A stretch of DNA of 64,000 nucleotides from Pontederia crassipes (lineage: Eukaryota > Streptophyta > Magnoliopsida > Commelinales > Pontederiaceae). Below the pieces are notes generated by a model. The model had not been told where the DNA came from. It saw nothing but the letters and a program-made list of their open reading frames with translations, and ran no database searches. Below, in pieces: positions 59,496 through 64,000 of the stretch. The first letter of the stretch is position 1. Each line of letters starts with the position of its first letter. A program made the translations under genes and the position numbers. The DNA lies in the NCBI GenBank assembly GCA_030549335.1, contig CM060194.1, positions 19,656,171-19,720,170 on the forward strand, in the 5' to 3' direction.

Positions 59496-59963
59496 TCATG
59501 GTTGCCTACTAGCATTACAATCATCTCTAATATCTCTTCTACGTTTCACATTTTTTCCTAAATCTTTCTTTCTAATCATATCATTGTGCCCTTCTCTCGA
59601 ACAAACAAACTTTCTTCTATTGATTTCGTTAGTTTTTCCACAATTGTTAACATAAGATCTACGGACAAAAAATTCAACTGATTTTGCATATAAATTATAA
59701 TAATTGTAGGCATCTTCATCAGTATCAAATAATAATCCAATAAAAGGTTTATTGACTTCATTACCAATGTCTCCAATTCCATCTTCAAGTTGCATGTCTT
59801 TGTCAGCATCTTGATCAATCATATCCACATTGTTGCATTGCATTAAACATAAGAAAATCAAATACATTAAATAATAACAAATAAAATCACAATACAGTAT
59901 ACCTTTGTTGTGTGAGATCAATATCTTCAATGAATTGTTCTTGCATATGTGATTGATAATCAT
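59496..59963 (-). pseudogene. FAR1 DNA-binding exon, copy 1 (nested MULE)
   Basis: A 155-residue frame with an acidic leader (DMQLEDGIGDIGNEVNKPFI) then the FAR1 domain: GLLFDTDEDAYNYYNLYAKS, FFVRRSYVNNCGKTNEINRR, KFVCSREGH, and DLGKNVKRRRDIRDDCNA. In FAR1 proteins this WRKY-GCM1-like finger binds DNA; Cys of KFVC and DDCNA are two ligands, and the downstream His pair is absent here. No transposase follows. The sequence is nearly the same as copy 2, and it is a likely exon with AG acceptor on its 5' side. Confidence 0.7.
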
Positions 59964-61154
59964 CCATATTCTTCTTCAGCTAGGTCAACAGAATCAATGC
60001 CCAATTAGCAATAAGAAAAATAATAATACCTAATTTTGAGAAGCATGAAAGAAGAGGGTAGTGAAAAAATAGTATTCTTAGGTTAATTTTGAATCCAACA
60101 AACGTAAAATTTCTTGATCATTCCAACTAGAAGATTATTTTGACTAAAAGAGGTTGTCGTATGTATTTGTTGGAACAAAAGAATTTTTCCTTCATAAAAA
60201 TCATCACCTCTTTAAATGTGATCCAATGCCTAAATAAAAAAAAATACTTAAAGGGCATTTGAACCAGAGAATTCTTTTAACTAAGAGGGGATCATTTAAA
60301 TATGATCCAAAGCCTAAAAAAATAAGCAACCATAGGATCATCGGTAATATCTCTTCCACGTTTCACATTTTTTCCTAAATCTTTCTTTCTAGTCATATCC
60401 TTGTGCCCTTCTCTCAAACAAACAAACTTTCTTCTATTGATTTTGTTAGTTTTTCTATAATTGTTAACATAGGATCTATGGACAGAAAATCCAACTGATT
60501 TTGCATATAAATTATAGTAATTATAGGAATCTTCATCAGTACCAAATAATAATTCAATAACAGGTTTATTGACTTCATTACCAATCTCTCCAATTCCATC
60601 TTCAAGTTGCATGTCTTTGTCAACATCTTCATCAATCATATCCATACTATTGTATTGCATTAAACATAAGAAAATCAAATACATTAAATTATAACAAATA
60701 AAATCACAATACTATATACCTTTGTTGTGTGAGATCAATATCTTCAATGAATTGTTCTTGCATATGTGATTGATAATCATCCATATTCTTCTTCAGCTAG
60801 GTCAACAGAATCAATGCCTAGCAACAAGAAAAATAATAATGTTCCTTACCTAATTTTGAGAAGCAGGAAAGAAGAGGGCAAAGAAAAAAATAGTATTCTT
60901 AGCTTAATTTTGAATCCAACAAGCGTAAAATTTCTTGACCATTCCAACCATAAGATTTTTTTTGGCTAAAAGGGATTGTTGTATGTATTTGTTGGACTAG
61001 AAGAATTTTTCCTTCATAAAAAGTCATCACCTCTTTAAATGTGATCCAATGCCTAAATAAAAAAAAGTACTTAAAGGGCATTTAAACCAAAGAATTCTTT
61101 TAACTAAGAGGGGATCATTTAAATATGATCCAAAGCCTAACAAAATAAGCAACC
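59527..61154. repeat. ~820-bp tandem duplication in the nested MULE, plus a partial third copy
   Basis: TATCTCTTCTACGTTTCACA at 59531 corresponds to TATCTCTTCCACGTTTCACA at 60348, and the copies run in parallel through TTCTTCAGCTAGGTCAACAG and GGGGATCATTTAAATATGAT to about 60332 and 61154. A shortened third copy of the last ~150 bp lies at about 61245-61400 (AATGTGATCCAATGCCTAAA). Identity is above 90% by eye. Confidence 0.8.
60292..60684 (-). pseudogene. FAR1 DNA-binding exon, copy 2 (nested MULE)
   Basis: A 130-residue frame parallel to copy 1: DMIDEDVDKDMQLEDGIGEI, LLFGTDEDSYNYYNLYAKSV, GFSVHRSYVNNYRKTNKINR, RKFVCLREGHKD and DLGKNVKRGRDITDD. It diverges after DD, where copy 1 has the Cys ligand, so the finger is truncated. 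It lies in the second unit of an ~820 bp tandem duplication. It keeps GFSVHRSYV, the family consensus, better than copy 1. Confidence 0.7.
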
Positions 61155-63036
61155 ATTTAAATCTAATCGAAAGCCTGAAAAAATAAGCAAATGAGGAGTC
61201 ATCGTGAGTAAAAAAATTATTTAAATAGGACATTTGAACTAGAATCATTTTTCCTTCATCAGAAGAGTCATCATCTCATTAAATGTGATCCAATGCCTAA
61301 ATAAAAAAAATATTTAAAGAACATTTGAAGCAGAAGAATTTTTTTAACTAAGAGGGGGAATATTTAAATCTGATCTAAAGCCTAAAAAATATTTAGAGAA
61401 AGAACATTTGAATAGAAAATCCACGGCTGAGATCTATGGGCATCCTTACATGCAGTGCACGATTGCACTGCAGGCTCCTTTTTCCCTAAATATTTTCACC
61501 ATGAACTTCTAATGGGTGCCTTGAAATGTATGCAGGCGAGAAGTTCATAGTGTGATAGTCTTCTTTCTCTTCAAGTCCACGGTGAGTCTGGACAACTCTG
61601 TCATACTGGTGTACAAAATCTGAAAGTGATGTGTTCACGTTGACATATCCATAAAGAAAAGCCCTAAGATTTCGAATAGCTATCCCGAATTTATCGCTCT
61701 TTGCGTGGTACGCATACCTGAAATAAAAATGTCTTTGAAATACAATGGCACCCATTGATCATGTTTATTGTACATCTCTAACCAATGTCCATTAGGGATG
61801 TCAAACTTTTGTTTCAAAGTACTCCAATCATCTTCAAATTCATCTACATTCGATGAACCATAGATCTACCTATTGTAATCTTCTTTGAATTGAGTTTGTG
61901 CATACAAATCTTGTAGGTGAGTCATTTCATTCCTAGCAATATGTCATGTGCAAAATATATGTTTAATGTGCGGAAATACTCTCATATAACATTACCCATT
62001 GCATTATCTTGATCCGTAATAATACATTTAAGATGCTTTCCATTCTTACATTCAAACCACTTTTCAAATAACCATACAAATGTCTCTTCAATCTTATCTA
62101 CAAGTAAGGTACAACCAAATAAATAAGATCTTCTATAATGATTTACACTGATAAAAGGAGAAAATGACATTCTTAAGTTATTTGTTTGATATGTTGTATC
62201 AAATACAACAATATCTCCAAATGTCAAATAACTGTCTCTTGACCTTCCGTCAACCCAAAAAAAGTTCAAAACAGTGCCATCTCCATCCAATTCCAACCTA
62301 TGAAAAAAGCCTGCATCAGCACTTATTTTACTTTGGAAAACATATATGATACGTAGACATTCATTATTAAACTTTTTTTTTCTCGCCCTCAAATGGTCAA
62401 TACAATCTTGCATTGTTATGAGTGGTTCACCGGATATATTAAGTGCTCTGGCTATTCTTGATGACCCCAAACTGAATTCACGTAGGTTCACTATAGCTTC
62501 CTTGGAAGTTGTCATGAATTCTTTTTGTGAGCGCAAATACTTTACCTTTGGGGGCGTTGTTAAGGCATGGTTGTATTCTACAAATCTTCGAATCACCCAC
62601 TTTCTATCCTTACCAAAATCAACATATAAGTGGGCATGACAATCATATCTAACTTTCCTTTTTTGTGTAAACACCTTCTCAGTACCTTCCTTCATTCTCT
62701 TATGCCCTTCTTTGAAACAAATAAAAGATCCGCTAATAATATTCTCATGCTCTTGGGCTTATGCAAAGCTTGTTTCATAACAGAGAAATCATCTACTTTG
62801 GCATACATATTATAATATTCATAGGCTTCCTCATTGGTGCCAAATGTTATGCCAATGTACGATTTCGATACCTCATAGGATTTTACATAATCTACATGCA
62901 CTTCATCGTCATTTGATTCCTCAACATGATCAACAATAATATCACCAATAACATCTGCCTCCATCTCCATGCCCTTTACTAACAAGGAAAACTTAAGCTT
63001 CAGTCGAGTAAGGAAAATTTCATCTTTATCACCCAT

Positions 63037-63674
63037 ACCAACTATAGGAAATATTTATCTATATCAGCTAAGGGCTAATCAGTGATCTGGTGGTCAACTT
63101 AGTGCCATATAATGTTAAACAAACCCGCCAAAATCTTCCTATTATGTCTAACCAATTTAATTAGAGCATACTTACTATTATGTCTAACCATTATACTCAA
63201 CATCCTTTATCATTCTAAAACTGAAACCACCTGATGGAATCATTCGGATAATATCTGTTTAACTCTTCAATTACATGATGAAATCTATTAATAAGAAATA
63301 ATATATCTTTAGACATGGTACATATCAGGTGAAGGCCCGTCTCTTATGTCAAGACAAATAGATATTTGGTAAATTGTTGGAGGCCTAAGGGTCCGGGCAG
63401 CAGACCTCAAGTGCCACTCTTCACTGTCGACCATGAACTGAACTGCTAAGGACTGGCACCGCTCTTCGCTATAGACCACGAACGGATAGATCTTAGATCT
63501 CAAGCCCCTCTTCAAATCTACAATTATGAAAACCATGATAAGAGAAGAAAACAATGGAAATAAAATTAGGAATTGCAAAACTGATGAAGGAGTCACTAGA
63601 AGAGGGCAAGGGCACGTAGAGGGCCTTGCTGCCTCTGACCACGAATGGATGATCGTCTGCAAAACCTATACGAC
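63037..63674. other. MULE 5' region upstream of the transposase
   Basis: No gene supported. 63370-63480 has a duplicated CGCTCTTCGCTATAGACCACGAA-like word (CACTCTTCACTGTCGACCA at 63415, CGCTCTTCGCTATAGACCA at 63460), about 45 bp apart. It presumably holds the transposase leader. Confidence 0.45.
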
Positions 63675-63974
63675 GGGCGTGGGTTCACGGCGGAGAAGCA
63701 GGAAGGGAGAAGCAAAAGATATCACGATGGGGAAGGGAAGCCGATGGCTCGCGGCGGGGAAGACCATGGCAGAAAATAGGGCATCGGGGCAAATACAAAT
63801 TTTCATCCAACGCACCACGCTCGTTCGTGAACCATGGATTTGTCGCTCGTGAACCACTCCCTTGCCTCCTAAACCATATAGTGAACCGCACAAATTTGTG
63901 CAGCCATCGGATCCTGACGACCGCGCAAGGGGGGAGGTTCATCCTCCCCCTAGGGGAGGATGGACATTAAATCC
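63675..63974 (-). repeat. MULE right terminal inverted repeat
   Basis: Inverted partner of 55218-55615. Shared words read on the - strand: GGATTTA at the end, then ATCCGATGGCTG, GTTCACTATATGGTTTAGG, CAAATCCATGGTTCACG and GCTTCCCTTCCCC. It includes a CTCCCCTAGGGGGAG hairpin near 63940-63960 not present on the left. Confidence 0.8.
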
Positions 63975-64000
63975 ATTTTTAAAATTGATTAAGAAAGTAA

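Larger units (their letters stand above)
58607..61486 (-). mobile_element. Nested MULE, 2.88 kb, non-autonomous
   Basis: Perfect 9 bp TSDs TAAATATTT lie at 58598-58606 and 61487-61495. Ends are GAGGTCCAGGAGGGTGCA and, inverted from the right, GGGAAAAAGGAGCCTGCA, with continued similarity through ATTGCACTGCA. It inserted into the transposase gene of the outer MULE just before the SWIM-coding part. It carries only duplicated FAR1 DNA-binding exons and no DDE core. 58640-59495 has no gene apart from a 57 bp-spaced direct repeat (AAGAAGTGCACCAACATGCA at 59284 and 59341). Confidence 0.88.
57988..63036 (-). pseudogene. FAR1/FHY3-like MULE transposase, interrupted
   Basis: Reading leftwards: 63036-62692 acidic N-terminus then the FAR1 DNA-binding domain (GITFGTNEEAYEYYNMYAKV). 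62695-61982 is an open 237-residue piece: KVRYDCHAHLYVDFGKDRKW, then the MULE core with GDIVVFDTTYQTNNLRMSFS (first Asp), GCTLLVDKIEETFVWLFEKW and CIITDQDNAMGN (second Asp). After a frameshift comes FPHIKHIFCTxHIARNEMTH, then VPLYFKDIFISGMRTTQRA. 61755-61486 carries LSDFVHQYDRVVQ. After a nested element (58607-61486) it continues with a SWIM finger near 58410-58330 (CxCRKFEQEGLLCSHILSVL) and a C-terminal part at 58218-57988. The domain set is that of FAR1-type MULE transposases, which cut and rejoin element ends. Stops and frameshifts make it inactive. Confidence 0.85.
55218..63974 (-). mobile_element. Mutator-like element with FAR1-type transposase and captured gene fragments
   Basis: Long terminal inverted repeats of about 300-400 bp face each other. 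Both ends read GGATTTA inward and share GGCTG.GCAAAT, GTTTAGGAGGCAAGGG and ATCCATGGTTCACG. Flanks are ATCTTTAAA (55209-55217) and ATTTTTAAA (63975-63983), a 9 bp TSD with one mismatch, the Mutator-typical length. Inside are a FAR1/MURA-type transposase on the - strand and, on the + strand near the left end, fragments of glutathione reductase and GRF zinc-finger genes. A 2.9 kb second MULE interrupts the transposase. 8.76 kb in total. Confidence 0.87.

Noticed and set aside
1..64000. CRISPR arrays, rRNA or tRNA genes, bacterial-type operons
   Set aside because: None seen: no regularly spaced repeat-spacer array, no rRNA or tRNA signature. The tRNA-like matches are LTR-element primer binding sites. 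A plant nuclear origin also makes CRISPR implausible.

Overview
This window reads as intergenic DNA from a large, AT-rich flowering-plant nuclear genome. Every recognisable protein domain belongs to a plant transposable element (Ty1/copia, Ty3/gypsy, CACTA/En-Spm, hAT, Mutator/FAR1) or to a host-gene fragment carried inside one. I see no intact single-copy host gene, rRNA, tRNA or CRISPR array. Almost all reading frames are broken, so most entries are pseudogenes or element structures, placed through terminal repeats, target-site duplications (TSDs) and translated domains.

Layout. (1) 1-11582: a degenerate copia element on the + strand, its 5' end outside the window, split at 3332 by a 7.6 kb non-autonomous Ty3/gypsy-type element (3333-10948; 1.6 kb LTRs, tRNA-Asp-type primer binding site, almost no coding capacity). 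(2) 13.84-16.76 kb: a chromodomain-type gypsy pol relic on the + strand, cut by two small TIR elements. (3) 18239-37108: an 18.9 kb CACTA-bounded block holding two successive TNP2/TNPA modules on the - strand, a truncated gypsy element (25052-28585) between them, and a 1.57 kb solo LTR inside the second TNP2. (4) 37.1-46.5 kb: an hAT transposase relic (+ strand) interrupted by a 5.1 kb gypsy element (38826-43924) and a 1.15 kb non-autonomous CACTA (44785-45934). A repeat upstream of this hAT gene is itself split by the 18.9 kb CACTA block. (5) 46.5-51.2 kb: unassigned AT-rich DNA with small tandem duplications and TA microsatellites. (6) 51194-53173: a deleted copia element (- strand) with a solo LTR of the same family in its 3' LTR. 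(7) 55218-63974: a complete-looking Mutator-like element with long TIRs, an 8/9 TSD, a decayed FAR1/MURA-type transposase (- strand), fragments of a cytosolic glutathione reductase gene and of a GRF-type zinc-finger gene (+ strand), and a second MULE (58607-61486) nested in the transposase.

Several insertions can be read as events: removing the inserted sequence and one TSD copy restores continuity of the host frame (copia at 3332/10954, TNP2 at 32886/34458, hAT at 38825/43930, hAT at 44784/45938, FAR1 at 58606/61496). This gives a relative chronology. The most distinctive items are the transposase-bearing MULE with captured gene fragments, the two-module CACTA block, the MULE derivative with a duplicated FAR1 DNA-binding exon, and the dense iterated GGCCGT-type motif shared by LTR and internal region of the 7.6 kb element.
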